Below are positions 16,712 through 25,125 of a stretch of DNA of 64,000 bases, piece after piece. The stretch is from contig JACKMA010000009.1 of the NCBI GenBank assembly GCA_024235635.1, positions 300,194 through 364,193 on the forward strand, read 5' to 3'. The translations under genes were made by a program, and so were the position numbers. This DNA comes from Zoogloeaceae bacterium (lineage in GTDB: Bacteria > Pseudomonadota > Gammaproteobacteria > Burkholderiales > Rhodocyclaceae). Below the pieces are notes generated by a model. The model saw nothing but the letters and a program-made list of their open reading frames with translations, was not told the DNA's origin and did not search any database. Position 1 is the first letter of the stretch. Each line of letters opens with the position of its first letter.

Positions 16712-17599
16712 CTATCGCTCGTTCAGCACCGAGCCGACGATCACCGCGCCCGCCTGGGTCACCATGTCGGCATAGGCCCGTACCAAGCCGACGCGACTGA
16801 CATTTCGTCGCGTCACCATGAGGGCGCCGCCGGCCCGGACGGCGACGGTCTGGCCATCGGCGAAGCGACCACCCTGCGGCGTGTCGATCAGGACCACCTC
16901 GTACTGCTTCTCCAGGGCTTCGAGTACGCGCGCGAAGGCCGGCCGGGCAAGAATCTCCTGTGGATTGGGCGGTCGCGTTCCGGCCGGCAACAGCGACAGC
17001 GCGCGCAGGGCCGGGACACGCTGGGCGGCGTCGAGGCCCGCGCGGTCGGTCAGTAGGGCGGACAAACCCGCCCGGTTGTCCACGCCGAACAGCTCATGCT
17101 GCCGCGGGTGGCGCAGATCGGCGTCGATCAGCAGCGTCCGGGTGCCCAGCTGCGAGAAGACCACCGCAAGGTTCGCCGCGAGCCAAGACCTGCCTTCCTT
17201 CTCACCGGCACTCAGGATCGCCAGCGAACGGTGGCCGGCACCGCGTTGGAACCATCGCAACATCAACTGGCTCCGCACCGCACGCAAAGCTTCGACCTGA
17301 TGCGAGAACGGCTTGTAGGCCGCAATCACCTCGTGCGCGACCGCACTCGATTCGCTGGCCAGATACGGATAGTCGAATTGTCGTGCGAGCGCGAAATCGA
17401 TATCGGCATCGCTCACCAGCCCCAGCCGCTTGGCGGCCTCGCCGAAGCGAAGACCCTCATCGTGCTGAACCTTGAGCACCCGCAGCGCATCGCTCGCGCT
17501 GAGCCGGCCCTCCGCCACCAGAATCGCACCGATCGAGGTGTCTCGCGGCGCGACCGCCTTCAGCGACGCCTGCTCGAAGACATTGTTGACCGTGTTCAT
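16712..17599 (-). CDS. epsG: Chain-length determinant protein tyrosine kinase EpsG
   Basis: EpsG is the cytoplasmic BY-kinase partner of the Wzc-like EpsF. The N-terminal 80-90 residues form a T2SS-E-N/MshEN-like region (GAILVAEGRLSASDALRVLK). The kinase follows: a Walker A region SAGEKEGRSWLAANLA (about 150-165), Walker A' TLLIDADLRHP and Walker B VVLIDTP. The Walker A has GRS rather than GKS, so the usual lysine is arginine; I recall this as frequent in the EpsG family, but I cannot check it here. There is no Tyr-rich C-terminal tail. The ATG at 17599 has AGGAGA upstream. It sits 14 nt downstream of epsF. Confidence 0.92.
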   Translation of the reverse strand: MNTVNNVFEQASLKAVAPRDTSIGAILVAEGRLSASDALRVLKVQHDEGLRFGEAAKRLGLVSDADIDFALARQFDYPYLASESSAVAHEVIAAYKPFSHQVEALRAVRSQLMLRWFQRGAGHRSLAILSAGEKEGRSWLAANLAVVFSQLGTRTLLIDADLRHPRQHELFGVDNRAGLSALLTDRAGLDAAQRVPALRALSLLPAGTRPPNPQEILARPAFARVLEALEKQYEVVLIDTPQGGRFADGQTVAVRAGGALMVTRRNVSRVGLVRAYADMVTQAGAVIVGSVLNER

Positions 17600-17613
17600 C
17601 GTGTCTCCTGCGG

Positions 17614-18981
17614 TCAGGCCGCCAGGCGGGTGTTGCGACCTGCCCGTGCCGGTATGACGCCGAGCACCGGCATGTCGAGGGTGTCGGCGAGATCGGCGAC
17701 GCCACGTACGCGCTGGTCGGCCAATTCCCGCAGCAGCGCCGCCGAAATGCCGACCAGCAGGCCGAGGAAGGTCGCCACGATGGCATTGAGCAGCGTCCGC
17801 GGCCGGGAATGTTCGATCGGCGCCACCGCCGGGGTCAGCACGACCACGTTGGTCTGCTGGTTCTGGCTCTCCAGGCTGGTCTGGGCAAGGCGCTGGGTCA
17901 CCATGTCGTAGGTTCGCTGTGCATTCTCGACGTCACGCTGCAAGACGGCGATCTGATCGCGTTGCCCCTTGAGTTCCAGCACCCGCTGCTTCTGAGCATC
18001 GAGCGACGCCCGGATCTCGCTCTCCCGCCGATCGTTGACGCGGCTGGTGGTGCCGATCGAACTGGCGACCCGCCGGACCTCGGCCGCGATGCGGTCACGC
18101 AGACTGGCGATCTCGGCGTCGGCCCGAGCCAGCTCGGGGTGGTTGCGGCCGAGACGGCCTGCAAGCTGCTGGCGCGTGGCCTCCTGGCGGGCGAGCTCGG
18201 CCTTCAGACCCTGGATCAGACCATTCTGCATGACTTCCGGCAGGGTCTCCGCCGAACCCGTCTGGGCCTGGCGCGAATGGCTGTCCACCCGCTGCGCCTG
18301 CACCGCGACCAACTGGCTCGACAACTCGGCCAGGCGCGCATTCTCGACATCGAGCCGCTCGTCGGTGGCGACGATGCCGTTCTCGCGCTGGAAGGCCGAC
18401 AACTTCGATTGCGCCACTTCCAGCTTCTCGCGGAGCGACGCGGTGCGCTCGTCGAACCATTGGGCGTACTGCCGTGCCGGCTCCACCTTCAACTCCAGAT
18501 TGACGTCGATGTAGCTCGCGGCGAAGGCGTTCGCGACCACCGCGGCAAATGCCGGGTCGGTGCCGGTGAAGCCGATATGGACGACCGTGCTGTCTCGCGA
18601 CGGGCGGACCTCGAGCTTGCGCTTGAGCAGATCCGCGAGCCACACCCGAATGTCGCCGGCGCCTTCGGTATCGGCCAGCCACTGTTCGCGCGCGACCGCC
18701 GACTGGTCGAGCTTCAAGCGCTCGACCACGCGCCGCGCGACCCGCTCCGAATTGATGATGTCGATCTGGGTCGCCATGTAGCCCGGCAGGAACTGGACCG
18801 GCACGCCGCTGCCCGGCAGCGGTTCGCTGCCCTTCACATCCACCAGCACCGAGGCTTCGGCGGTATATTGCTTCTCGAGCATCAGGCTGACACCGAGGGC
18901 CAGCGCCATTGCCGCGATCGTGATCAGCACGACCAGCCAGATGCGCGCTCGAAGGATCAGCAGGAACTGTTGGATCGTCAT
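17614..18981 (-). CDS. epsF: Chain-length determinant protein EpsF (Wzz/Wzc-type)
   Basis: A 455-aa polysaccharide co-polymerase with an N-terminal Wzz domain (membrane helix about residues 15-36) and a long central coiled-coil (about 170-370, with many Glu/Arg/Gln heptads such as LREKLEVAQSKLSAFQREN). A second membrane helix lies near 405-425 after the Pro-containing IEHSRPRTLLNA segment. It determines polymer length and bridges the kinase EpsG with the outer-membrane exporter EpsE. The ATG at 18981 (MTIQQFLLILRAR) is the family start; the upstream in-frame ATG is not preferred. Adjacent to epsE and epsG. Confidence 0.94.
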   Translation of the reverse strand: MTIQQFLLILRARIWLVVLITIAAMALALGVSLMLEKQYTAEASVLVDVKGSEPLPGSGVPVQFLPGYMATQIDIINSERVARRVVERLKLDQSAVAREQWLADTEGAGDIRVWLADLLKRKLEVRPSRDSTVVHIGFTGTDPAFAAVVANAFAASYIDVNLELKVEPARQYAQWFDERTASLREKLEVAQSKLSAFQRENGIVATDERLDVENARLAELSSQLVAVQAQRVDSHSRQAQTGSAETLPEVMQNGLIQGLKAELARQEATRQQLAGRLGRNHPELARADAEIASLRDRIAAEVRRVASSIGTTSRVNDRRESEIRASLDAQKQRVLELKGQRDQIAVLQRDVENAQRTYDMVTQRLAQTSLESQNQQTNVVVLTPAVAPIEHSRPRTLLNAIVATFLGLLVGISAALLRELADQRVRGVADLADTLDMPVLGVIPARAGRNTRLAA

Positions 18982-18997
18982 GGCTTGGCCCCGGGCA

Positions 18998-19813
18998 TCA
19001 GAACAGGCTCTCTCGGACAAAGATCACGTCGTTGGGCTGCAGGTGGTCGCTCAGGCGCGGTTCGACGACGCTGATGCGACCGATCTCGTCCCGCCGGTGA
19101 ATCTGCAGGCCCTTGGTGGTCCCACGGGCGGTGGTGCCGCCGCCGGTCGCCAGCGCCTGCATTACCGTCATTTCGCGACTGAGACGGAACGCCCCCGGAC
19201 GCTGCACCTCACCGTAGATATAGAAGGTTTCGGCGCGGCCGACGAAGATCACGTCGCCGCCCTGCAAGACCATGTCGGCTTCCCGATCACCGCGACCGAA
19301 CAGCTCCGGCAGATCGATCTCGCGCCGAAACGGCTTGCCGCCCCGGCTACCGAGCAAGACCACCACGTCGGAACCGTCCTCGGCGACACCACCGGCGGCG
19401 GCCAGCATTTCACTCAAACGCGCATTGGCGGTCTCGAGCGGGAAGCGACCGGCCCGGTTGACCCGTCCCAGCACCGCGACCTGCGAACTCTTGAGCTCGA
19501 GCGGCAGGATGTTGACCTGCGGCCGGATGACGAAACCGCCCTTTTTGAGACGGCCGGCAATCAGCTGCTCTGCCTGCTGGATGGTCGATCCACCGAGCGC
19601 GATCGTGCCGATCAGCGGAAAACTGATGTTGCCGCTTTCTGCGACCCGGGCTTCCGTCGTCAGGTCCGGATTCTGGAAGACGCTGATCCTGATGACGTCG
19701 CCGGCACCGAGCACGTAATCGGTGTCGGCAGCGACCGCTGCACGCGACAGCAGCAGCACGAGCAACGACACGATGACGGGAAGCCAGATTCTGCTGGCGG
19801 GATTTGGTCGCAT
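18998..19813 (-). CDS. epsE: Polysaccharide export protein EpsE (Wza-like outer-membrane translocon)
   Basis: This 271-aa protein has a signal peptide (about residues 1-28, ending AVAAD), then the Poly_export domain (YVLGAGDVIRISVFQNPDL) and two SLBB-type repeats (VAVLGRVNRAGRFPL and FYIYGEVQRPGAFRL). It forms the periplasm-spanning outer-membrane channel for the exopolysaccharide. The C-terminal RLSDHLQPNDVIFVRESLF is characteristic of EpsE. It precedes epsF by 16 nt in the direction of transcription. No lipobox Cys is seen at the cleavage site. Confidence 0.93.
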   Translation of the reverse strand: MRPNPASRIWLPVIVSLLVLLLSRAAVAADTDYVLGAGDVIRISVFQNPDLTTEARVAESGNISFPLIGTIALGGSTIQQAEQLIAGRLKKGGFVIRPQVNILPLELKSSQVAVLGRVNRAGRFPLETANARLSEMLAAAGGVAEDGSDVVVLLGSRGGKPFRREIDLPELFGRGDREADMVLQGGDVIFVGRAETFYIYGEVQRPGAFRLSREMTVMQALATGGGTTARGTTKGLQIHRRDEIGRISVVEPRLSDHLQPNDVIFVRESLF

Positions 19814-19862
19814 CTGAAATCCGTAGTCGGGGTTACGACGCGGTCCGCGCCTCGTGAAACGA

Positions 19863-20801
19863 CTATTTCAAGCCGGCGACGCCGCGCTCCATCGCACCTG
19901 CCGCCGCATCCGGCGCAGGTGCCGCTGCTGACGCCGGTGCCTGCGCATCGGCCTCGGCCTGCGCCTCGCTGCGGGCGAATGCGCCCACGTAGGCGATCTC
20001 CGCCTGATCGCGCAGACGCTTGATTTCACCACGCGCCAGTTCCGCCCGCCGCTGGTTCACAAGAAATTTTTCAATCAACGGCTGCGCGGTCGCGCGATCG
20101 ATCGGCTGTGCGCCGGATCCCGCGAGATGGACCACGGTGATTCCCTGCGGCTGACGGACCAGCGCGATCTGGCCGTCCGTCATTGCCGCGAAGCGCGGCA
20201 ACAATTCCATCGGCAGTTGTTCGGCCGGCTTCGCGCTGGCACCGGCCGTAAACGGGATGTCCTGCGCCTTCAGCCAGTCGACGATCTCCTTCAGGCTCTT
20301 GGCGGACTCGACCCGCCCCTTGACTTCGTCATGGCGCGCCGGGTCGATCCGGATGCTGAGTTCCTGCAGGTTGTAGATGCGGCGCTCGGCAAACAGCGCT
20401 GGATTCTCCCGGTAGTAGGCGTCGATCTCTTCGCTGGACGGCGGACTCGCCGAACCGGCCTTCTGCTCGAGATAGGCGCGGGCGAGAATCTCGCGTCGCG
20501 ATGCGTCGATCACCTGAAGGACACGTGGGTCGCGGTCGAGTTGCGCCGCTTCCGCCTGCTGAACCAGCAATTGCTGATCGATCAGGCGTTCGAGAATCTG
20601 CGCGCCGGCCTTTGCGGGATCGGAACCGCCCGGATTGCGCGCCTGCGACAGCGCCGTGTTGATCTGATGGACCGTGATCTCGTCCGTATTGACCCTGGCC
20701 GCGACCTGCGTCGACGATCCGCTTCCGCCTGCTCCGCCGCATGCGGTCAGCCCCGTTGCCACCAGGACGGCAAGCGCCGCCCCGACCTTGCGATTCTGCA
20801 T
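19863..20801 (-). CDS. epsD: EpsD family peptidyl-prolyl isomerase lipoprotein
   Basis: A 312-aa SurA/PpiD-like protein found in exosortase-B EPS loci. The signal peptide ends in the lipobox LTAC (Cys about residue 21), so it should be membrane anchored. The SurA_N-like helical region (about 35-130) and the parvulin-like PPIC region (about 130-240, RRIYNLQELSIRI ... ITVVHLAGSGAQP) are visible. The Ala/Pro-rich tail (about 275-305) is low complexity. The ATG at 20801 (MQNRKVG) gives a normal lipoprotein signal; the upstream ATG at 20834 would extend it. It is the first gene of the coupled epsD-E-F-G-xrtB-epsI run, just after a hairpin terminator. Confidence 0.9.
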   Translation of the reverse strand: MQNRKVGAALAVLVATGLTACGGAGGSGSSTQVAARVNTDEITVHQINTALSQARNPGGSDPAKAGAQILERLIDQQLLVQQAEAAQLDRDPRVLQVIDASRREILARAYLEQKAGSASPPSSEEIDAYYRENPALFAERRIYNLQELSIRIDPARHDEVKGRVESAKSLKEIVDWLKAQDIPFTAGASAKPAEQLPMELLPRFAAMTDGQIALVRQPQGITVVHLAGSGAQPIDRATAQPLIEKFLVNQRRAELARGEIKRLRDQAEIAYVGAFARSEAQAEADAQAPASAAAPAPDAAAGAMERGVAGLK

Positions 20802-20887
20802 CTCTGACCCGTTTTGACGACTTGTTCCCGACACGGAATGCTACGCCACTCCGCGCGAACTTTGTGCACACGCACAACAAAACGCGG

Positions 20888-20908
20888 CGGGGCGGTCAGA
20901 CCGCCCCG
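20888..20908 (-). terminator. Hairpin terminator between the PEP-CTERM gene and epsD
   Basis: A perfect 9-bp G+C-rich stem (CGGGGCGGT / ACCGCCCCG) with a 3-nt loop. Read on the minus strand it is followed by CCGCGTTTTGTTG, a broken T-tract. It lies downstream of the PEP-CTERM gene stop and about 85 nt upstream of epsD. This would separate the abundant substrate gene from the biosynthetic operon. Confidence 0.65.
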
Positions 20909-20951
20909 TCGCAATCCAACTGACATCGATGCGGGCGACGCCCGAACGCGG

Positions 20952-21638
20952 TCAGTCTCCGCGCTGCAGGCGACGCCGTGCAGCGAATCCCACCATGCCG
21001 ATGCCTGCCAGCATCAGCGCGTAGGCCTGCGGCTCCGGCACCGCCGTGACACCGATTTCCAGCTCGACGTTCTTCTTCTCGATGAACGCGTAGGCCATGT
21101 CGCCACCACCATGGGCCGCGAGAATGTTCTGGATGCTGACCTGACCGACCGTGATCGGGCCGGTGTCGATTGCGGCGACGCCGGTCCAGTTGTTGGTGGT
21201 GAAATCGAGCGCCGCGTTCTCGACGAAGCTGCCGGTGGCAATTCGTTCGATATGGGTCGGACCGCGCGGATCCAGCGGCTTGACCCGCAACTGACCACTG
21301 GCGGCGACACCCGCCGAGTTGCCGAAGAAGAAGTAATCGCCTTCCTCGGTCAGCGTGAAGGTGTCGAGGGTGAAGCCCGGGTTGGCCGTGATCGTGAACG
21401 AGAACGTCGAGTTGGCGACACGGATGCCTGCGTCGGTCTGGGCCGAGAATCCTGGCGAACCGCCCGGCGCGAAGAACAAGCTGTTGCCGAGCAGGGTCGG
21501 CGTGCCGAACAAGCCGACTACGGCGTCATCGTAGGAAATGTCGAACGCCGTCGTGCTGAGTGTCTGTGTCGCCGCATGTGCCCCGCCGACGCCGAGCGAG
21601 ACGATACACAGCGCCAGCAACTTGCGCGAAAACTTCAT
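20952..21638 (-). CDS. PEP-CTERM sorting domain protein within the EPS locus
   Basis: This 228-aa secreted protein has a signal peptide (about residues 1-22, ending GGAHAA), a beta-rich body of low-complexity Thr/Phe/Gly character, and a C-terminal sorting signal (about 200-228) with VPEPQAY, a hydrophobic helix LMLAGIGMVGFAA and the basic end RRRLQRGD. It should be exported by Sec and processed by the exosortase encoded 5 kb downstream. GGAGG 8 nt before the ATG (21638) fixes the start and suggests strong translation. Flanking hairpins on both sides imply its own transcript. Mid-domain function is unknown; a biofilm or matrix protein is the family-level expectation. Confidence 0.92.
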   Translation of the reverse strand: MKFSRKLLALCIVSLGVGGAHAATQTLSTTAFDISYDDAVVGLFGTPTLLGNSLFFAPGGSPGFSAQTDAGIRVANSTFSFTITANPGFTLDTFTLTEEGDYFFFGNSAGVAASGQLRVKPLDPRGPTHIERIATGSFVENAALDFTTNNWTGVAAIDTGPITVGQVSIQNILAAHGGGDMAYAFIEKKNVELEIGVTAVPEPQAYALMLAGIGMVGFAARRRLQRGD

Positions 21639-21773
21639 AAAGGAACCTCCATTGCTATCTGTCCGGTGAGCGACGATCCCGCCTGACCTGCCGGAGTCGA
21701 CGACCCACGCCGATAGAGCACTGATACCGGGACAAGGCGGCGCCGTCTCTGCGGCCTGTCTATTGTGCTGCCA

Positions 21774-21788
21774 CTTCATGCCATGAAG
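21774..21788. promoter_or_regulatory. 15-bp perfect palindrome upstream of the PEP-CTERM gene
   Basis: CTTCATG and CATGAAG arms (7 bp each, one-base centre) lie 136 nt upstream of the PEP-CTERM start. The 278-bp region between this gene and epsL has no ORF. A symmetrical element at this place resembles a repressor or activator operator. No regulator is recognised. Confidence 0.35.
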
Positions 21789-21885
21789 ATGACAGATGCG
21801 AGGCTGCTCGCCACTTCCCGCTGACGACCACGATACTCCGTGCACATCACCACGCAAGCCGGGCTTACACATTGAAAAACATTAT

Positions 21886-21904
21886 GGCATAAGGGCGATA
21901 TGCC
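21886..21904 (-). terminator. Weak hairpin with T-run after epsL
   Basis: GGCATA pairs with TATGCC around a 7-nt loop. On the minus strand it is followed by ATAATGTTTTTC. It begins 12 nt past the epsL stop. The 6-bp stem is short and A+T-containing, so termination would be partial at best. Confidence 0.4.
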
Positions 21905-21916
21905 CCAATTGCCGCG

Positions 21917-23107
21917 TCAGAAGCGGAGATTCGCGGTGACCGACGCGGTAGTCGCATCGTAGTCACGGGCGTCGGAATCGGCATTCCGGCTCTCCCAACG
22001 CAGCGAAGCACCGAAGCCCAGGGTCCGCGAATAGTGGTAGCCCGCCGACAGTCCGAGACGCGCCTGGTTCTCGCGCCGATCGGACGCCGGCTCGCTGAGA
22101 AATCCGGGATCGCCGCCGAAGTCGCGTCGTCGATATTCCAGTTCGGACGCCAGTTCCACCTTGTCGCTGACCTGCCAGGCGGGTCGCACGCCGACCGCTT
22201 CGGTGACCACGTAGTTGTCCACGAGGTCTTCCTGGGCGCCCAGTTCGCGGCGGGCATGGCCGGTGATCCTGAGCTTGCCGCCGGCCTGCCATGCCATTTC
22301 GATCCGACCGACCGGCCCCTGGTAGTCGCGGTTGTCGGCGAAATCGTAGCTGCGGGTGACATAACCGAGGTAGCCGCTGAACCGGGTGATGCCGGTCGGC
22401 GCCCAACTGCCGCTCACGCGGTAGTCGGTCTGGGTGTATTCCCGATCGGAGAACCGGCTCGCACTGCGGTTCGGATACTCGCCGCGGATCCGCCCGACCG
22501 AGACCACGACGCGCTCGCCGCCACGCGGCTGGTAGCCGCCGCGCAGCGACACGCCACGGGCGCGGTAGTCGGCGTCCGGTCGGGTGTCGTCCGAATAGTC
22601 GCTGGTGGTATGGCTCGCGCCCGCGCCGACGAACCATCTCGGCGTAATCGCCCGGTCGCCGACGAACTCGACCCGGCGGTAGGTGTTGACGCTGCGTTCG
22701 TCACCGGCAAAGTCGTCGAATCCGCTCAGGCTCTGGGATTGTCGGGCCAGCAGATGACCTCGCCAAGCCCGCCCGACGACCCAGTTCCAGCGACCGTCCA
22801 CATCCAGCCCCTCGTAGTCGAGGTGATCGCTCTCACGATAGCGCGTCGCAGCGACGCCGACCGCCACCGATACGTCCTGCAGGCCGATCAGCCGGCTGTA
22901 GCTCGCACCCAGACGGGTCAAGGACACCAGATCCGAACGCGAGCCTCGCGCCGGGTCGGCGTCATCCGGCAGGCGGTAGAGGTTGCTTTCGTAGATCAGC
23001 CGCTGGGAGGCATCGAACATCAGACCGAGCTCGGCGTCGGCCTGCGCCGAGGCTGTCGCCCATGCCGTGCTCGCGGCCGCTGCCGCGACGTACTGCCAAA
23101 TTCGCAT
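21917..23107 (-). CDS. epsL: EpsL, outer-membrane beta-barrel of the EPS locus
   Basis: A 396-aa protein with a signal peptide (about residues 1-24) and a body of alternating aromatic/polar beta-strands. Repeated motifs of the kind YxxxVSGSWAPTG and SLRGGYQPRGGERVVVSVG occur, and it ends in ATTASVTANLRF with terminal Phe, as in outer-membrane barrels. EpsL is conserved in exosortase-B loci and is thought to act in polysaccharide export or assembly at the outer membrane. The ATG at 23107 (MRIWQYVAAAAAST) gives a proper signal peptide. It is divergent from the initiating phosphoglycosyltransferase. Confidence 0.88.
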   Translation of the reverse strand: MRIWQYVAAAAASTAWATASAQADAELGLMFDASQRLIYESNLYRLPDDADPARGSRSDLVSLTRLGASYSRLIGLQDVSVAVGVAATRYRESDHLDYEGLDVDGRWNWVVGRAWRGHLLARQSQSLSGFDDFAGDERSVNTYRRVEFVGDRAITPRWFVGAGASHTTSDYSDDTRPDADYRARGVSLRGGYQPRGGERVVVSVGRIRGEYPNRSASRFSDREYTQTDYRVSGSWAPTGITRFSGYLGYVTRSYDFADNRDYQGPVGRIEMAWQAGGKLRITGHARRELGAQEDLVDNYVVTEAVGVRPAWQVSDKVELASELEYRRRDFGGDPGFLSEPASDRRENQARLGLSAGYHYSRTLGFGASLRWESRNADSDARDYDATTASVTANLRF

Positions 23108-23171
23108 GTTCACAAAAACGACTCGTCGAATGTTGCACAATGGCCAGGCGCCGCCGGTGGGCAGCGGGCCG

Positions 23172-23204
23172 CGATGCCATCAAGCATGCCAGAGTCCGGC
23201 ATCG
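23172..23204. promoter_or_regulatory. Inverted repeat in the epsL / initiating-transferase divergent region
   Basis: CGATGCC (23172-23178) and GGCATCG (23198-23204) are perfect 7-bp arms separated by 19 nt, inside the 163-bp gap between the divergent epsL and phosphoglycosyltransferase genes. The position suits control of both directions. No convincing sigma-54 or sigma-70 promoter could be placed beside it. Confidence 0.25.
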
Positions 23205-23270
23205 GATCGATTCGCAACAGGTTACAGAATATGCCGATCGGGGTCGGCGCAATCTCCTTACACTTGCACT

Positions 23271-24665
23271 ATGTTCGCCGTTCTCGACCGCAATCCAGGA
23301 TTCCTCCGCTCGAGCTTCACGCTGACCCGAATGATCGAGGCTTTCGTCGATCCGCTCGTGGTCGCGGCCTCTCTGCTGCTGTGCGCCGCCGCCTTCGGCC
23401 AGCGTTTTTCCGCACCCTATGTGATCCTCGCACTGATGGCGTTCTCGCTGTCGTTCCCGGGCAACGTCCGCCTGCACGACAGGCCGGGCAAGGCGGCACG
23501 CAAGATCCTGGTCAATTGGTCGCTGTTCGCGCTGATTCTCGGCGGATTCGGCCTCGCCAGCGGCTATCACCTATATTTCCCGCGAGAGGTGCTGATCGCC
23601 TGGGGGGTGGTGACACCGCTGGCTCTGCTGGCCAGCCACGTGTTGGTCCGGCTGACCCTGCCGCGAGTGCTCGCGATCAGCCACGCCGAACGACGTGCGG
23701 TCGTCGCCGGTGTCAACGAAATCGGCATTCGGATCGCATCCGAGTTCGACCGGAATCCCTACCTCGGCACCAGCTTTGTCGGTTTTTTCGACGATCGCAG
23801 CCGCGAGCGGCTACCCGACATCACGCGCATGCCCCTGCTCGGCAACCTCGCCCAGCTTGCCAACTACGTAAAGATTCATCAGGTGGAAGCCGTCTACCTG
23901 GCGCTTCCAATGGCAACGCAGCCACGCATCCTGAGCGTGCTCGACGACCTCAAGGACACCACGGCTTCGATCTACTTCGTGCCGGACATCTTCGTCACGG
24001 ATCTGATCCAGGGACGGCTCGACTACGTCAGCGGCATGCCGGTGGTAGCCGTTTGCGACACCCCGTTCACCGGGGTCAATGGCCTCGTCAAGCGTGCGTC
24101 AGACATGCTGCTGTCGGTGCTGATCCTGCTTCTGATCTCTCCAGTGCTGCTGGCGACCGCGCTCGGCGTCAAGCTTACGTCACCCGGTCCGGTGATCTTC
24201 AGTCAGCGCCGCTACGGGCTCGACGGTCGGGAGATCGTCGTCTACAAGTTTCGCTCGATGACCGTGACCGAGGACGGGGACAAGCACTACAACCACGTCA
24301 CGCGCAACGACTCGCGCGTGACGCCGTTCGGTGCCTTCATCCGTCGCACTTCGCTCGACGAACTGCCCCAGTTCATCAACGTGCTGCAAGGACGAATGAG
24401 CATCGTCGGTCCGCGTCCGCATGCCATCGCCATGAACGAAGCCTATCGCAAGCTGATACCCGGCTACATGGTCCGCCACAAGGTCAGACCGGGCATCACC
24501 GGGTGGGCGCAGGTTCATGGCTTCCGCGGCGGTGACGACCTCGGCCAGATGACCAAGCGCATCGAGTACGACCTCGAATACCTGCGCAACTGGTCGTTGA
24601 CGCTCGATCTGTGGATCGTCGTCAGGACCGCCTGGATCGTTTTTCGCGACCGCCACGCATACTGA
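23271..24665 (+). CDS. Undecaprenyl-phosphate glucose phosphotransferase (WcaJ family, initiates the EPS repeat)
   Basis: This 464-aa polyprenol-phosphate hexose-1-phosphate transferase loads the first sugar-1-phosphate onto undecaprenyl phosphate. There are four to five N-terminal membrane helices, then a cytoplasmic CoA-binding-like domain (RRAVVAGVNEIGIRIASEF). After a further hydrophobic segment comes the catalytic domain, with GPVIFSQRRYGLDG, YKFRSM, RRTSLDELPQFINVL, GPRPHAIAMNE and WAQVHGFRG. The ATG at 23271 matches the WcaJ N-terminus. It is divergent from epsL, and the other EPS genes lie on the opposite strand. In methanolan nomenclature it corresponds to EpsB. Confidence 0.93.
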   Translation: MFAVLDRNPGFLRSSFTLTRMIEAFVDPLVVAASLLLCAAAFGQRFSAPYVILALMAFSLSFPGNVRLHDRPGKAARKILVNWSLFALILGGFGLASGYHLYFPREVLIAWGVVTPLALLASHVLVRLTLPRVLAISHAERRAVVAGVNEIGIRIASEFDRNPYLGTSFVGFFDDRSRERLPDITRMPLLGNLAQLANYVKIHQVEAVYLALPMATQPRILSVLDDLKDTTASIYFVPDIFVTDLIQGRLDYVSGMPVVAVCDTPFTGVNGLVKRASDMLLSVLILLLISPVLLATALGVKLTSPGPVIFSQRRYGLDGREIVVYKFRSMTVTEDGDKHYNHVTRNDSRVTPFGAFIRRTSLDELPQFINVLQGRMSIVGPRPHAIAMNEAYRKLIPGYMVRHKVRPGITGWAQVHGFRGGDDLGQMTKRIEYDLEYLRNWSLTLDLWIVVRTAWIVFRDRHAY

Positions 24666-24691
24666 GGCGGCCAGCCGCCGCTCGCAGCGCG

Positions 24692-25114
24692 TCAATAGGG
24701 CAGCGTGTTCCGGTTGTTGAGGGCGATCCAGCCGCGCGCCACCCGGTACACCACCCACAGCGTCGCGCCGATGCCGACGACCAGGGCGATCGGGATGCCG
24801 ACCACGGTGAAGAACAGCACGTAGAAGGCGACGATCCACGCCGCCGCGTACCAGAACGTGCGGATCTGCCAGCTGAAGTGGCTGTCCAGCCAGGTACCGC
24901 GCACATCCGACCGCTTCACGTAGTTCAGGATCACGGCGACGATCGATGGCAGGCCGCCGACGAAACTGCCGAGGACGGTTGCCGCGCCGCTGGCGATGCC
25001 GATGACGACCGCCACGGCGTGCAGGGCGTAGATGATGTGGGTCAGGGTCACCATGCCGTCCGGCGCCGTGGTTGTGGCCAATTCCCGCGCCGGCATGACT
25101 TCGGGCTCACTCAT
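24692..25114 (-). CDS. DUF4870-like membrane protein
   Basis: A 140-aa protein with four hydrophobic helices (about residues 22-45, 47-65, 84-107 and 110-127). The motif IVAVILNYVKRSDVRGTWLDSHFSWQIRTFWY matches the general DUF4870/TIM44-related small membrane family. AGAGGAAA before the ATG at 25114 supports the start. It follows ltaE with an 11-nt gap, so it is probably co-transcribed. Function unknown. Confidence 0.78.
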   Translation of the reverse strand: MSEPEVMPARELATTTAPDGMVTLTHIIYALHAVAVVIGIASGAATVLGSFVGGLPSIVAVILNYVKRSDVRGTWLDSHFSWQIRTFWYAAAWIVAFYVLFFTVVGIPIALVVGIGATLWVVYRVARGWIALNNRNTLPY

Positions 25115-25125
25115 CGCAGTTTCCT

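Noticed and set aside
23180..23200. Possible sigma-54 element (TGGCATG-like) in the epsL/transferase gap
   Set aside because: The GG to GC spacing is 11 instead of 10 and the flanks do not fit, so the call was not made.
22034..24535. 833-codon plus-strand frame over epsL and the initiating transferase
   Set aside because: The known proteins epsL (minus) and the WcaJ-type enzyme (plus, other frame) account for the region; the frame lacks any motif.
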